Below, piece after piece: positions 34,804 to 44,034 of a stretch of 64,000 nucleotides of DNA. The position numbers were made by a program, and so were the translations under genes. Source of the stretch: Calothrix anomala FACHB-343. GTDB lineage: Bacteria > Cyanobacteriota > Cyanobacteriia > Cyanobacteriales > Nostocaceae. Position 1 is the stretch's first letter. Each line of letters begins with the position of its first letter. The notes under the pieces are model-generated. The model was given only the letters and a program-made list of their open reading frames with translations. It did no database searches and had not been told where the DNA came from. Location: the NCBI RefSeq assembly GCF_014696435.1, contig NZ_JACJQG010000012.1:62001-126000 (forward strand). Reading direction: 5' to 3'.

Positions 34804-36237
34804 ATGCGGATTCTATTTGTTGCAGCAGAGGCAGCTCCAGTTGCAAAAGTTGGCGGAATGGGTGATGTTGTCGGCGCATTACCCAAAATCTTGAGAAAAA
34901 TGGGGCATGATGTACGGATATTCTTGCCCTACTATGGCTTTCTCCCAGACAAAATGGAGATTCCTAAAGAACCCATTTGGCGGGGATATGCCATGTTTCA
35001 GGACTTTGCTGTTTACGAAAGCATCCTTCCTGGTACTGATGTTCCCTTGTATTTATTTGGACATCCTGCCTTTATGCCTCGACGGATTTATTCGGGAGAG
35101 GATGAAGACTGGCGGTTCACCTTGTTTGCCAACGGTGCAGCCGAATTTTGCTGGAATTATTGGAAGCCACAGATTGTCCACTGTCACGATTGGCACACAG
35201 GGATGATTCCCGTATGGATGAACCAAGATCCAGATATCACCAGCGTGTTCACCATTCATAACTTGGCTTATCAAGGGCCTTGGCGTTGGTATTTAGATAA
35301 AATTACTTGGTGTCCTTGGTATATGCAAGGACACAACACAATGGCGGCGGCGGTGCAATATGCAGACAGGGTAAATACTGTATCTCCCACCTACGCCGAG
35401 CAAATTAAAACACCTGCTTATGGCGAAACCATAGAAGGTTTATTGTCTTTTATTAGCGGTAAGTTATCCGGGATTATTAACGGTATAGATACTGAGGTTT
35501 ATAACCCAGAAAACGACAAATATATTGCCCAGACATTTACAAAGGATACTTTAGATCAACGTAAAGCCAATAAAATTGCCTTACAAGAAGAAGTTGGGTT
35601 AGAAGTTAATTCCAATGCCTTTTTAATTGGCATGGTAACCCGGTTAGTAGAGCAAAAAGGCTTAGATTTGGTGATCCAAATCCTCGATCGCTTTTTGGCA
35701 TATACTGATGCTCAATTCGTGTTGCTGGGAACAGGCGATCGCTATTACGAAACTCAAATGTGGCAGTTAGCATCCCGCTATCCCGGACGCATGGCTACTT
35801 ACCTGCTGTATAACGATGCTTTATCTCGCCGCATCTACGCTGGTACAGATGCTTTCTTAATGCCTAGCCGGTTTGAACCCTGCGGTATCAGTCAAATGAT
35901 GGCTTTGCGTTACGGTTCCGTCCCCATTGTTCGGCGTACAGGTGGGTTAGTTGATACAGTATCCCATTTCGACCCCATGAACGATGCCGGTACTGGTTAT
36001 TGTTTTGACCGTTATGAACCCCTAGATTTATTCACCTCCATGATTCGCGCCTGGGAAGGTTTCCGTTTCAAACCCCAATGGCAAGAATTACAAAAACGCG
36101 GTATGAGTCAGGATTTCAGCTGGTATCAATCAGCCAAGCAATATGTCAAGCTGTATAGATCCATTTACGGCTTACCAGAAGAAGAGGAAGCACCGCAACC
36201 AGAATTAGAGTTAAATCAGCCAGTAGCTACTAGTTGA
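34804..36237 (+). CDS. glgA: Glycogen synthase (ADP-glucose type)
   Basis: GT5 glycosyltransferase that extends alpha-1,4-glucan from ADP-glucose. The 477 residues include the ADP-glucose-binding [14 protein letters not shown] near the N-terminus, [23 protein letters not shown], the second-domain [15 protein letters not shown], and the nucleotide-site stretch [28 protein letters not shown]. The C-terminal tail is acidic ([12 protein letters not shown]). Cyanobacteria often have two glgA genes; this sequence alone does not tell which isoform. A strong symmetrical terminator follows 6 bp after the stop. Confidence 0.95.
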   Translation: MRILFVAAEAAPVAKVGGMGDVVGALPKILRKMGHDVRIFLPYYGFLPDKMEIPKEPIWRGYAMFQDFAVYESILPGTDVPLYLFGHPAFMPRRIYSGEDEDWRFTLFANGAAEFCWNYWKPQIVHCHDWHTGMIPVWMNQDPDITSVFTIHNLAYQGPWRWYLDKITWCPWYMQGHNTMAAAVQYADRVNTVSPTYAEQIKTPAYGETIEGLLSFISGKLSGIINGIDTEVYNPENDKYIAQTFTKDTLDQRKANKIALQEEVGLEVNSNAFLIGMVTRLVEQKGLDLVIQILDRFLAYTDAQFVLLGTGDRYYETQMWQLASRYPGRMATYLLYNDALSRRIYAGTDAFLMPSRFEPCGISQMMALRYGSVPIVRRTGGLVDTVSHFDPMNDAGTGYCFDRYEPLDLFTSMIRAWEGFRFKPQWQELQKRGMSQDFSWYQSAKQYVKLYRSIYGLPEEEEAPQPELELNQPVATS

Positions 36238-36243
36238 TAGCAC

Positions 36244-36274
36244 AAAAGTCTCTTCCTCTAGTGAAGAGACTTTT
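36244..36274 (+). terminator. Terminator after glgA
   Basis: Perfect 12-bp stem AAAAGTCTCTTC/GAAGAGACTTTT with a 7-nt loop. The A-tract before and T-tract after make it likely bidirectional. Confidence 0.9.
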
Positions 36275-36292
36275 AGTAACTCCCCCGACTGC

Positions 36293-36794
36293 TTACAGCT
36301 ATTTTCATCGAAAATTTGGGTAGAAACCCCGTCCTTGTAGGACGGCTTTATATTAAAATATAGATGGTCAATGACCCACCCGAGACGATGGATTCAGACA
36401 GCCTAACGAGCGAAGTCCAGTAAAATTGGCGGCGCAGACAAATCGGTAGACCGGGATGCATAGGATAGGGCAATGGCAAACATCCCTAGAATCAAAACAA
36501 CAGATAAGAATTCCTTTTGGGTATTCGACACATAAAACCGCTGGACTAGCGGGGTTAGTCTGTGGAGCGAACATAAGACCATAAAACTCCTTGAGGGTGG
36601 AGGCAGTTGCTATGAAGCAGAAACTCAAATCGTGAGGTTTGGGAATCACCGTTCCTTTAGGTCGGTGAGGATGTCAAGTAAATAGACCACGCTGTAGGGG
36701 CACGGCATCAGTAAAATTATTGTATGTACAAAAAGATTGTCGGTGCCGTGCCCCTACGATAGATGTGGTTCAAATAGGTGAAAACTGCTGTAAA
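36293..36794. repeat. Palindromic repeat, family B copy 2, split by a mini-IS605
   Basis: The left end TTACAGCTATTTTCA (36293-36307) and right end TGAAAACTGCTGTAAA (36779-36794) match copies at 17128-17261 and 41578-41709. Removing 36309-36677 gives a 133-bp unit of the expected length. The unbroken half copy at 63372 (TTACAGCTATTTTCAGGTAAATAG) supplies the empty-site sequence. Confidence 0.85.
36309..36677 (+). mobile_element. Internally deleted, non-autonomous IS605-type element (tnpB remnant, omega RNA end kept)
   Basis: 369 bp. The left end (CGAAAATTTGGG, then ACCCCGTCCTTGTAGGACGG hairpin) and right end (ACCGTTCCTTTAGGTCGGTGAGG hairpin, then TCAA at 36674-36677) match the TnpB element at 4877-6280. 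Borders are confirmed by the interrupted family B repeat around it. In one plus frame the right half reads ESKQQIRIPF..., TAGLAGLVCGANIRP and stop, which looks like the C-terminal tail of a cyanobacterial TnpB; catalytic regions are gone. What survives is mostly the sequence expected for the guide RNA scaffold. The minus-strand open frame across it is not regarded as a gene. Confidence 0.7.
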
Positions 36795-36913
36795 TATCGC
36801 CCTAGCTTGCGCCAACGCCTCGCAAATTAAAAACCATCCTTCTGTTATCTGCCCTCTGCCTTCCATCTTCTATAATTTATAAATCCTGCACAACTAATTC
36901 TAGGCATGAAACT

Positions 36914-39796
36914 GTGACAGAAACTGGAAGCTACAAAGATACTGTAAATCTACCTAAGACTAATTTTGATATGCGGGCAAACGCACTCAAGCGCGAGCCG
37001 GAAATTCAAAAGTTTTGGGAAGAAAATAAAATTTACGATCGCCTCAGTGAAAAGAACCCCGGCAAATTATTTATACTACATGACGGGCCTCCCTACGCAA
37101 ACGGCTCGTTACATACTGGTCATGCCTTAAATAAAATTCTCAAAGATATTATTAACCGCTACCAACTGCTACGGGGGCGGAAGGTGCGTTATGTGCCTGG
37201 TTGGGACTGCCACGGCTTGCCAATTGAACTGAAAGTTTTACAAAATATGAAGTCCGCAGAACGGCAAAACCTCACACCGTTACAACTGCGCCAAAAAGCC
37301 AAGGAATTTGCCCTCGCTACCGTAGATGCCCAACGCCAAAGTTTTAAACGTTATGGTGTTTGGGGAAATTGGGAAGATCCTTATTTAACCTTGAAGCCGG
37401 AATACGAAGCGGCGCAAATTGGCGTGTTCGGGCAGATGGTGTTAAAAGGTTACATCTATCGCGGTTTGAAGCCTGTACACTGGAGTCCTAGCTCCAAGAC
37501 GGCTTTAGCGGAAGCTGAATTAGAATATCCTGAAGGTCATACTTCTCGCAGTATTTATGCAGCTTTCCCCGTTACCAGTCTTTCTGAATCTGCTCAACCA
37601 TTGCTAGGGGATTATTTACCAGATTTGGGTGTGGCGGTTTGGACAACTACACCTTGGACAATTCCCGGTAACTTGGCGGTAGCGGTAAATGCTGACCTCA
37701 ATTATGCTGTGGTGGAAGTTTCACGCAGAGACGCAGAGGCGCAGAGTAATTTTAAATACCTAATTGTCGCGGCTGATTTGGTGGAACGATTAACGGCAAC
37801 TTTGGGAGTTGAGTTAACCGTAAAATCCACATTTAAAGGGCAAGAATTAGAACATATTACTTACCGTCATCCATTATACGATCGGGAAAGTCCGGTGGTG
37901 ATTGGTGGCGATTACATTACCACTGAGTCCGGTACGGGGTTAGTACATACAGCCCCCGGACACGGTCAAGAAGACTACATTGTCGGTCAGCGCTATGGTT
38001 TACCTATCCTCGCGCCAGTGGATGATAACGGTAACTTTACTGCCGAAGCGGGAGAGTTTGCTGGGTTGAATGTGCTGGGTGATGGAAATCAGGCGGTAAT
38101 TGATGCCTTAGCTGGGGCTGGTTCCTTACTCAAGGAAGAACCTTATCAGCACAAATATCCTTACGACTGGCGGACGAAAAAACCAACGATTTTCCGCGCT
38201 ACTGAACAGTGGTTTGCTTCGGTGGAAGGATTTAGAGAAGAAGCACTAAAAGCGATCGCATCAGTAAGATGGATTCCCGCTCAAGGTGAAAACCGCATTA
38301 CACCAATGGTAGCGGAACGTTCTGATTGGTGTATTTCTCGTCAGCGTGCTTGGGGCGTGCCTATTCCGGTATTCTATGATGAGGAAACTGGGGAACCCCT
38401 GCTAACAGAAGAAACCATCAACCACGTGCAAGCAATCATCGCTGAGAAAGGTTCAGATGCTTGGTGGGAAATGTCGATAGAGGAATTGTTACCCGAACAA
38501 TACCGCAATAATGGCAAGTCTTACCGCCGAGGTACAGACACAATGGATGTGTGGTTTGATTCTGGTTCTTCTTGGGCGGCTGTCGCTAAACAGCGATCGC
38601 AATTAGGCTACCCCGTAGATATGTATCTGGAAGGTTCCGATCAACATCGCGGTTGGTTCCAGTCGAGTTTGCTTACCAGTGTAGCGGTGAATGATATTGC
38701 ACCTTATAAAACTGTCTTAACTCATGGCTTTGTTCTGGATGAACAAGGGCGGAAAATGAGTAAATCACTGGGTAACGTAGTAGATCCCCAAGTGATGATT
38801 GTCGGCGGTAAAGATCAGAAAAAAGAACCCCCCTATGGTGCTGACGTATTGCGGTTGTGGGTGTCGTCTGTTGATTACACCTCCGATGTCCGTATCGGGA
38901 ACAACATCATCAAGCAGCTAAATGATGTTAGGGGTAAAATTCGCAATACAGCGCGGTTCTTGCTGGGTAGCTTGCATGATTTCGATCCCGAAAAAGATGC
39001 AGTACCTTTAGCAGAATTACCAGAACTCGATCGCTATATGCTGCATCGGATGACAGAAGTATTTCAGGAAGTAACCGAAGCCTTTGACAGCTTCCAATTC
39101 TTCCGCTTCTTTCAAACAGTGCAGAATTTCTGCGTCGTCGATTTATCTAACTTTTATCTCGACGCTGCCAAAGATAGACTTTATATCAGCACCCCTGATG
39201 GTTTCCGCCGTCGCAGTTGTCAAACAGTGCTGAGAATAGCTTTAGAGAATTTAGCACGAGCGATCGCTCCCGTGTTATGTCACACGGCTGAAGATATTTG
39301 GCAACATCTCCCTTATAAAACACCGTATAAATCGGTGTTTGAAGCAGGTTGGGTACAATTAGACGAAGCATGGCAAAATCCCGCCATTGCAGAATTCTGG
39401 CAACAAATTCGCCAACTGCGTACTGAGGTAAACAAGGTATTAGAACAAGCAAGAATCGAGAAGTTAATCGGTTCTTCCTTAGAAGCCAAAGTCTTACTAT
39501 ATATCAATGACGAGCAGTTACGCGCCTCTGTAAAAACACTGAATCCAGACAAAGGTAACGGTATCGATGAACTCCGCTATTTGTTCATCACCTCCCAAGT
39601 GGAAGTATTAGACACACCCGCAGCCTTAGAAGGATTGAAATATAACCTACAATCGGATACTTGGGCTATAGGTGTAGTTAATGCAGATGGCGAAAAATGC
39701 GATCGCTGTTGGAATTATTCAGTTCATGTAGGAGAATCAAAAGAGCATCCTCTATTGTGCGAAAGGTGTGTTGATGCCTTAGCAGGTGAATTTTAA
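36914..39796 (+). CDS. ileS: Isoleucyl-tRNA synthetase
   Basis: Class Ia aminoacyl-tRNA synthetase of 960 residues starting at a GTG (36914). HIGH motif PPYANGSLHTGHALNK (about residue 58), the CP1 editing domain with GTGLVHTAPGHGQEDY, KMSKS in GRKMSKSLGN, the anticodon-binding region, and a C-terminal zinc finger (CDRCWNYSVHVG...LLCERC). There is no CAAD tail, unlike some cyanobacterial synthetases. At about residues 270-280 in CP1 the chain reads SRRDAEAQSNF, encoded by ACGCAGAGACGCAGAGGCGC, a common dispersed cyanobacterial repeat (compare the non-coding AACGCAGAG tract near 9556). It looks like an in-frame repeat insertion. A hairpin follows the stop. Confidence 0.97.
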   Translation: MTETGSYKDTVNLPKTNFDMRANALKREPEIQKFWEENKIYDRLSEKNPGKLFILHDGPPYANGSLHTGHALNKILKDIINRYQLLRGRKVRYVPGWDCHGLPIELKVLQNMKSAERQNLTPLQLRQKAKEFALATVDAQRQSFKRYGVWGNWEDPYLTLKPEYEAAQIGVFGQMVLKGYIYRGLKPVHWSPSSKTALAEAELEYPEGHTSRSIYAAFPVTSLSESAQPLLGDYLPDLGVAVWTTTPWTIPGNLAVAVNADLNYAVVEVSRRDAEAQSNFKYLIVAADLVERLTATLGVELTVKSTFKGQELEHITYRHPLYDRESPVVIGGDYITTESGTGLVHTAPGHGQEDYIVGQRYGLPILAPVDDNGNFTAEAGEFAGLNVLGDGNQAVIDALAGAGSLLKEEPYQHKYPYDWRTKKPTIFRATEQWFASVEGFREEALKAIASVRWIPAQGENRITPMVAERSDWCISRQRAWGVPIPVFYDEETGEPLLTEETINHVQAIIAEKGSDAWWEMSIEELLPEQYRNNGKSYRRGTDTMDVWFDSGSSWAAVAKQRSQLGYPVDMYLEGSDQHRGWFQSSLLTSVAVNDIAPYKTVLTHGFVLDEQGRKMSKSLGNVVDPQVMIVGGKDQKKEPPYGADVLRLWVSSVDYTSDVRIGNNIIKQLNDVRGKIRNTARFLLGSLHDFDPEKDAVPLAELPELDRYMLHRMTEVFQEVTEAFDSFQFFRFFQTVQNFCVVDLSNFYLDAAKDRLYISTPDGFRRRSCQTVLRIALENLARAIAPVLCHTAEDIWQHLPYKTPYKSVFEAGWVQLDEAWQNPAIAEFWQQIRQLRTEVNKVLEQARIEKLIGSSLEAKVLLYINDEQLRASVKTLNPDKGNGIDELRYLFITSQVEVLDTPAALEGLKYNLQSDTWAIGVVNADGEKCDRCWNYSVHVGESKEHPLLCERCVDALAGEF

Positions 39797-39824
39797 GTCT
39801 GAGGGATAGTTATTTTCTAACAAA

Positions 39825-39860
39825 GTCTGAACAGAGGTTTTCTCCGTTCAGACTTTGTGC
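39825..39860 (+). terminator. Hairpin after ileS
   Basis: AAAGTCTGAAC pairs with GTTCAGACTTT across a partly paired loop (AGAGGTTTTCTCC). It lies 29 bp after the ileS stop, with only a short T-tract. It partly resembles the AAAGTCTGAGCGGAGG hairpin of the 97-bp repeat. Confidence 0.65.
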
Positions 39861-40134
39861 TTTATTGGCTTTGTACTTAATTATTTATCGTTTCTCTTCC
39901 TCATTCAATGCTAAGAAGTGGTTTTAAAAGTGATTGGCTATGATTTAGATAATTTTTCACCCCCTAACCCCCGCAAACAGGGGTATTTAGGGTAATCCAA
40001 CAAAATTTGCTAAATCACCCCAGACTTTTAAAACATCCTCTCAGCCAAAGACGCAGGAAAGAAATCATAAATCATTCCTTATACCCCATGCCCAATGCCC
40101 CATGCCCCATGCCCAATTCTAATTGGAGAAAATT
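39861..40134. repeat. Intergenic region with a CCCATGC short tandem repeat
   Basis: No gene is seen. An array of (A)TGCCC(A/C)A heptamers occupies 40086-40116. TTGGAG at 40123-40128 gives the following gene a good ribosome-binding site. Confidence 0.7.
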
Positions 40135-41484
40135 ATGGAAACTAAAGATAAAATCCTCAAAGGACACAAACGCCAAATACGGCTTTCACGTTGGCTTGCC
40201 AAAGTTGGTTATAACAGCCCCATTGGCAAGTTCCTCCGCTTAATAATGTATTATCAGGATGGTTTTATCTTACTCAAAGCCTGGAGAGATTTTCTGAACA
40301 TCCGTCGAGAAAATATTGGCGACAAATTCTTTGCAGTAGATCATGCAATTATACATGCCTCTCACACTTTGGTAAGAGATTTGATGCATGTCGAGCCACA
40401 ATTGCGGGGTAATGATTTAGGGATTATTAGAATCTACGCTTCTAGCTACATGCTCAATAATCCCTTAAGTTTAGGAATGAATGGTAACGAACATACAGGA
40501 GTACGGGCTGTATTTTTACAAGCATTACCAAATCCCTATTCCCAAGCAGAATTATTAGGACAATTAGTCGATCAATCCCTAGCAAAAGCTGCCGATAGGC
40601 GTCAGTTACATGTTGGTAATGATTTACCAAAAATGATGTTAGAGATTTTGCACCAACTTGTTTTTCAAATTTCCTTATCTGAAGAAGAACTTGCTGGATC
40701 GGGTGCTTATATTAAAGGGTTGGTACTTTCATCCTTACCAACTTTTGTCAGCAAATATCTTCTATTTTCCAAAACAGGGCCAAATATTCGCCATCGCCAA
40801 CGCTTAATTGAACGCTATAAACAATCCCCCAAATGGGCATCATACATGCAAATTGCTGCCCAATATCGGCTGAACGAACACCAAATTGCTAACAGCTTAT
40901 TTGATATGATTCATATTGCTGGTACTGCGGGAACTAGTGCCCTTTTAGGTTCTGTAATTGGTGTTCTTTGCCTAGATGATAATCTCAAAAATGATGTATT
41001 AGCAGAGATTAATACTGTCTGGAATGGACAAAATACTCCCAACGGTTCTGCTTTAGAACAGTCAACACTAACTAATAGAATAGTTTTAGAAACCTCTCGC
41101 CTATATCCCCCAGTACGCTTTGTTAGCCAACTCACGACTAACAAGGGAACAGTAGAAATTGGCGGACAACAATGTCCATTTCAAAAAGGGACTCGTTTAC
41201 TTGGCTCTATCTTTAATGCTAATCGAGATCCTCAAAGATACCAAAACCCCAATGATTTTGATGTAACGCGAGATTTCTCTGATATTTTATCTTGGAATGG
41301 CGAAGGACATGAACGAGTTTGTCCTGGTAAATCCTTATCCATTGGTATAATTCAAATGTTCTGTTTCTATTTGTTGAAAAAATATCAATGGAACTCAATT
41401 ACAGAAGTAAAGTGGGATTTTGAAAAAGTAACTGCTGTGACTCCTAATAATTTAATCTTACAAGGCTTTACTCATCAACAGTAA
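40135..41484 (+). CDS. Cytochrome P450 family protein
   Basis: 449 residues from the ATG at 40135, with GGAG 7 bases before it; a TTG at 40123 is less likely. Motifs: I-helix IAGTAGTS, ExxR as ETSRLYPPV, the NANRDPQRYQNPNDFD segment, and the haem loop SWNGEGHERVCPGKSL with Cys396 as the proximal ligand. The haem loop lacks the usual FxxGxxxC Phe (Trp is near that place) and is longer than in common bacterial P450s, recalling P450s that act on fatty-acid peroxides. No membrane anchor is present and no redox partner is adjacent. The gene at 41936 follows in the same direction. Family secure; substrate unknown. Confidence 0.88.
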   Translation: METKDKILKGHKRQIRLSRWLAKVGYNSPIGKFLRLIMYYQDGFILLKAWRDFLNIRRENIGDKFFAVDHAIIHASHTLVRDLMHVEPQLRGNDLGIIRIYASSYMLNNPLSLGMNGNEHTGVRAVFLQALPNPYSQAELLGQLVDQSLAKAADRRQLHVGNDLPKMMLEILHQLVFQISLSEEELAGSGAYIKGLVLSSLPTFVSKYLLFSKTGPNIRHRQRLIERYKQSPKWASYMQIAAQYRLNEHQIANSLFDMIHIAGTAGTSALLGSVIGVLCLDDNLKNDVLAEINTVWNGQNTPNGSALEQSTLTNRIVLETSRLYPPVRFVSQLTTNKGTVEIGGQQCPFQKGTRLLGSIFNANRDPQRYQNPNDFDVTRDFSDILSWNGEGHERVCPGKSLSIGIIQMFCFYLLKKYQWNSITEVKWDFEKVTAVTPNNLILQGFTHQQ

Positions 41485-41577
41485 AGAAACACTTCTCTTG
41501 CATAAACCTTATACCAATTCTCTGTAAACTTGCACTTAATAACTGCTTCTTTTCTCTTGGCGTACTTGGCGGTTCAT

Positions 41578-41709
41578 TACAGAAATTTTCAGGTAAATCG
41601 ACCACACTGTAGGGGCACGGCATCCATAATATTCTCATATATACAATAATCTTACTGGTGCCGTGCCCCTACTACGATTGTGGTTCAAATGCATGAAAAC
41701 TGCTGTAAA
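41578..41709. repeat. Palindromic repeat, family B copy 3
   Basis: Left end TTACAGAAATTTTCAGGTAA, right end TGAAAACTGCTGTAAA, with inner arms TGTAGGGGCACGGCATCC and GGTGCCGTGCCCCTAC. It fills much of the 451-bp gap between the P450 gene and the next gene; the rest holds no gene. Confidence 0.85.
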
Positions 41710-41935
41710 TAAATATTTAGTGCATCATAGTGAATTGGTATTAGTATTTTCAAGGTGAATAACAACATCTCGCCCATGATTCCTGAGTCATCTCTTCCTC
41801 TGTGTTCTCTGTGGTTAAATAAAGAAATCTCAACCGCACCAGACGCAGAGTAGGCAGAGAAAAAAATAGATTTTATTTCACCTTGAAAAGCTACTTCTAA
41901 GCTCTAACCTCTATTTTCTACACTGGAATTAACTA

Positions 41936-42493
41936 ATGATTAAACCTATTGAGAAAAAGCAACTCGACAATATTGCTACCTGGATGGTTCCCACTGTCGA
42001 AACCAAATTACCGACCATTCTTCAAGGTGTATTCTTTATGGATGGCAATCCCTTACCTGATGATTGCATCACATTTTACAACCTAGAATGGGACACCCAA
42101 GACCTCAGCTTACTCCTTCCTGTTTTTGCACCTTTGCAATGGACTTTTCATAATTCCTTTGCAGGCTGGCTATTACTAATAGGCGCGCAAATATCCCGAT
42201 TTACCTACAAAGTTCAATTTGAAGATGAAACCTTACAGCGATCGCAAATTATCGCCTTTGCTTTTGGCATCCCAATTCCTAAGTGGATACTAGATTTTAC
42301 AATGATCCAAGACGAGAATTCTCCTAATGGCGATATTTGGTATCGTAAAAACACTTTTTTCGGCAGATTTTCCGGGATGGGAAACTATACACTACGTAAA
42401 GTTGTTGATGCTGAAGGCAAATATACACCCGCCTTCTCAGATATGCTGAGTAAGGTTAACAATGAATGTTTAGTAATTGTGAATTATTCTTAA
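41936..42493 (+). CDS. Hypothetical protein, possible P450 partner
   Basis: 185 residues, not assigned to any family I recognise. The N-terminus (MIKPIEKKQLDNIATWMVPTVETKLPTILQGVFFMDGNPLPDD) is soluble. A hydrophobic segment (FHNSFAGWLLLIGAQISRFTYKVQF) and FAFGIPIPKWILDFTMIQDE may form a lipid-facing surface. It is rich in Trp and Phe, with no signal peptide. It is downstream of the P450 gene in the same direction, 451 bp away with a repeat between, so co-transcription is possible but unproven. Confidence 0.7.
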   Translation: MIKPIEKKQLDNIATWMVPTVETKLPTILQGVFFMDGNPLPDDCITFYNLEWDTQDLSLLLPVFAPLQWTFHNSFAGWLLLIGAQISRFTYKVQFEDETLQRSQIIAFAFGIPIPKWILDFTMIQDENSPNGDIWYRKNTFFGRFSGMGNYTLRKVVDAEGKYTPAFSDMLSKVNNECLVIVNYS

Positions 42494-42597
42494 TAGTCAT
42501 TTGTCATTAGTCATTTGTGATTTGGTGGATTTACTGGGGCGGAGTCCAAGCTTCTTTCCAAGCCTTCCCCCTTGCTCCCTGCTCCCTGCTCCCCTGC

Positions 42598-44034
42598 CTA
42601 GCCCCTAGTCCCTATTGGTAAGGTGAGGGTAAAGGCTGTTTGCCCTGGAAATGTGCTATTTACAGTCAAATCGCCATGATGGGCGCGGGCGATTTCTCTA
42701 GCGAGGCTGAGTCCGAGTCCGATTCCTTCTACTTGGCGGGTACGTGCTGGATCGCCACGATAAAAGCGGTCGAATAGGCGATCGCGATCGCTTGCGGGAA
42801 TATCTTTTGATGCATTTGTAATGGTAATATGGAGTTGATTTTGCTGTTGTTGAGCGGAAATCTCAATCCAGCCATTGTCAGCGAGATTGTATTTGATGGC
42901 GTTACTCAAAAGATTTTGCAGTACTTGCATGAGTAAATCGCGATCGCCTTGTACTTTTAATCCAGAAAGAATGTGATTTTTAACAGTTAAATGAGGGGCT
43001 AATAATTCGACATCTTCTAGCATTTCCATTAGTAACTCAGACATATCCACCCCCACTAAATACAAACTCATCTGTCCCGCATCAGCTAGGGATAACAGCA
43101 AGAGTTTGCGCATAATTCCACTGAGACGACGCACTTCATCTAATAAATTGCTGAGGCGTTGTTGGACTTCACTACCGGGGTCAACTTGTTGTAGAGTTCT
43201 TTCTAATTCCCCTTGTAAAATAGTTAGGGGCGTTTTCAATTCGTGCGCTGCATCAGCACTAAAGCGGGAAGCTTGGGTAAAACTGCGTTCTAGGCGTGAC
43301 AGCATTTGATTAAACACCTGAATCAGTTCGACAAATTCTACATCTGTTGTCCCAATGGGGATGCGCTGATCTAGTCCTTTGACTGTTACCTGTTGAATTA
43401 CACCTGTTAATTGAGCGATGGGACGTAACGCACCACCAGAAATTAACCATGCTCCCACTGCTATAAGTAGCAAAGCGATGGGAATGGAAACCAAGAAAAT
43501 ATTGCTAATACTTGCCATTTCTTGATTGACAGCTTGCAAACTAACTGCGATCGCAACTTGACTGTGGGGAGATTTCATCACACCGATTCGCCAGTGAGCT
43601 TTTGCTGTTTTTTCTGTGACAAATGGCGGCGGATCTGGGCGAAATGGTCGAGAATCTCGTCTTTCTCGCGGTGGTAGTATTAAAGGCGTTAATTGCAGAC
43701 GTTTAACTAATAAGCCCTGCACCTGTGTATCTTCCGGGAGGGAGTTAAATTCAGTCAATGTGTTGCTATTGCTATCAACTACTAAAGCGGCGACGGGAAT
43801 TGTTGTATGGTTACCCCAATCAAAGGATAATAATTCTGGGCGAGGATGCAATCGCTCTGGTTCTGGGGGACGACTAGTCCGCATTAACTGATTTAATAAT
43901 TGTGCATCCAAGCGGCTGATTTTAGCATTGTAAATCTGAAACCAGGAGACAACCGCAAACCCAAGCAAGGTGCTACCCGCCAAAGCTGCAGATAATAGCG
44001 CCATCCGTAAGCGAAACGATCGCAGTTGTTTCAC
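42598..44034 (-). CDS. Sensor histidine kinase (HAMP, EnvZ/OmpR-type system)
   Basis: A 478-residue membrane kinase: span 1 (about 10-30), a periplasmic sensor region of about 145 residues rich in Pro/Arg, span 2 (about 178-198, FLVSIPIALLLIAVGAWLISGG), HAMP, HisKA with FSADAAHELKTPLTILQGE, and HATPase_c with NLLSNAIKYN (N box) and GIGLGLSLAREIARAH (G2 box). The catalytic set is complete. Its start overlaps by 4 bp the stop of the response-regulator gene at 44031-44711, which is transcribed first; this is a coupled two-component pair. It may be related to the Rpp/heavy-metal type by layout, but the signal is unknown. Confidence 0.93.
   Translation of the reverse strand: MKQLRSFRLRMALLSAALAGSTLLGFAVVSWFQIYNAKISRLDAQLLNQLMRTSRPPEPERLHPRPELLSFDWGNHTTIPVAALVVDSNSNTLTEFNSLPEDTQVQGLLVKRLQLTPLILPPRERRDSRPFRPDPPPFVTEKTAKAHWRIGVMKSPHSQVAIAVSLQAVNQEMASISNIFLVSIPIALLLIAVGAWLISGGALRPIAQLTGVIQQVTVKGLDQRIPIGTTDVEFVELIQVFNQMLSRLERSFTQASRFSADAAHELKTPLTILQGELERTLQQVDPGSEVQQRLSNLLDEVRRLSGIMRKLLLLSLADAGQMSLYLVGVDMSELLMEMLEDVELLAPHLTVKNHILSGLKVQGDRDLLMQVLQNLLSNAIKYNLADNGWIEISAQQQQNQLHITITNASKDIPASDRDRLFDRFYRGDPARTRQVEGIGLGLSLAREIARAHHGDLTVNSTFPGQTAFTLTLPIGTRG

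Noticed and set aside
36368-36649. 93-codon minus-strand frame
   Set aside because: Lies wholly within the deleted IS605-type element; the plus-strand tail and element ends explain the sequence better.
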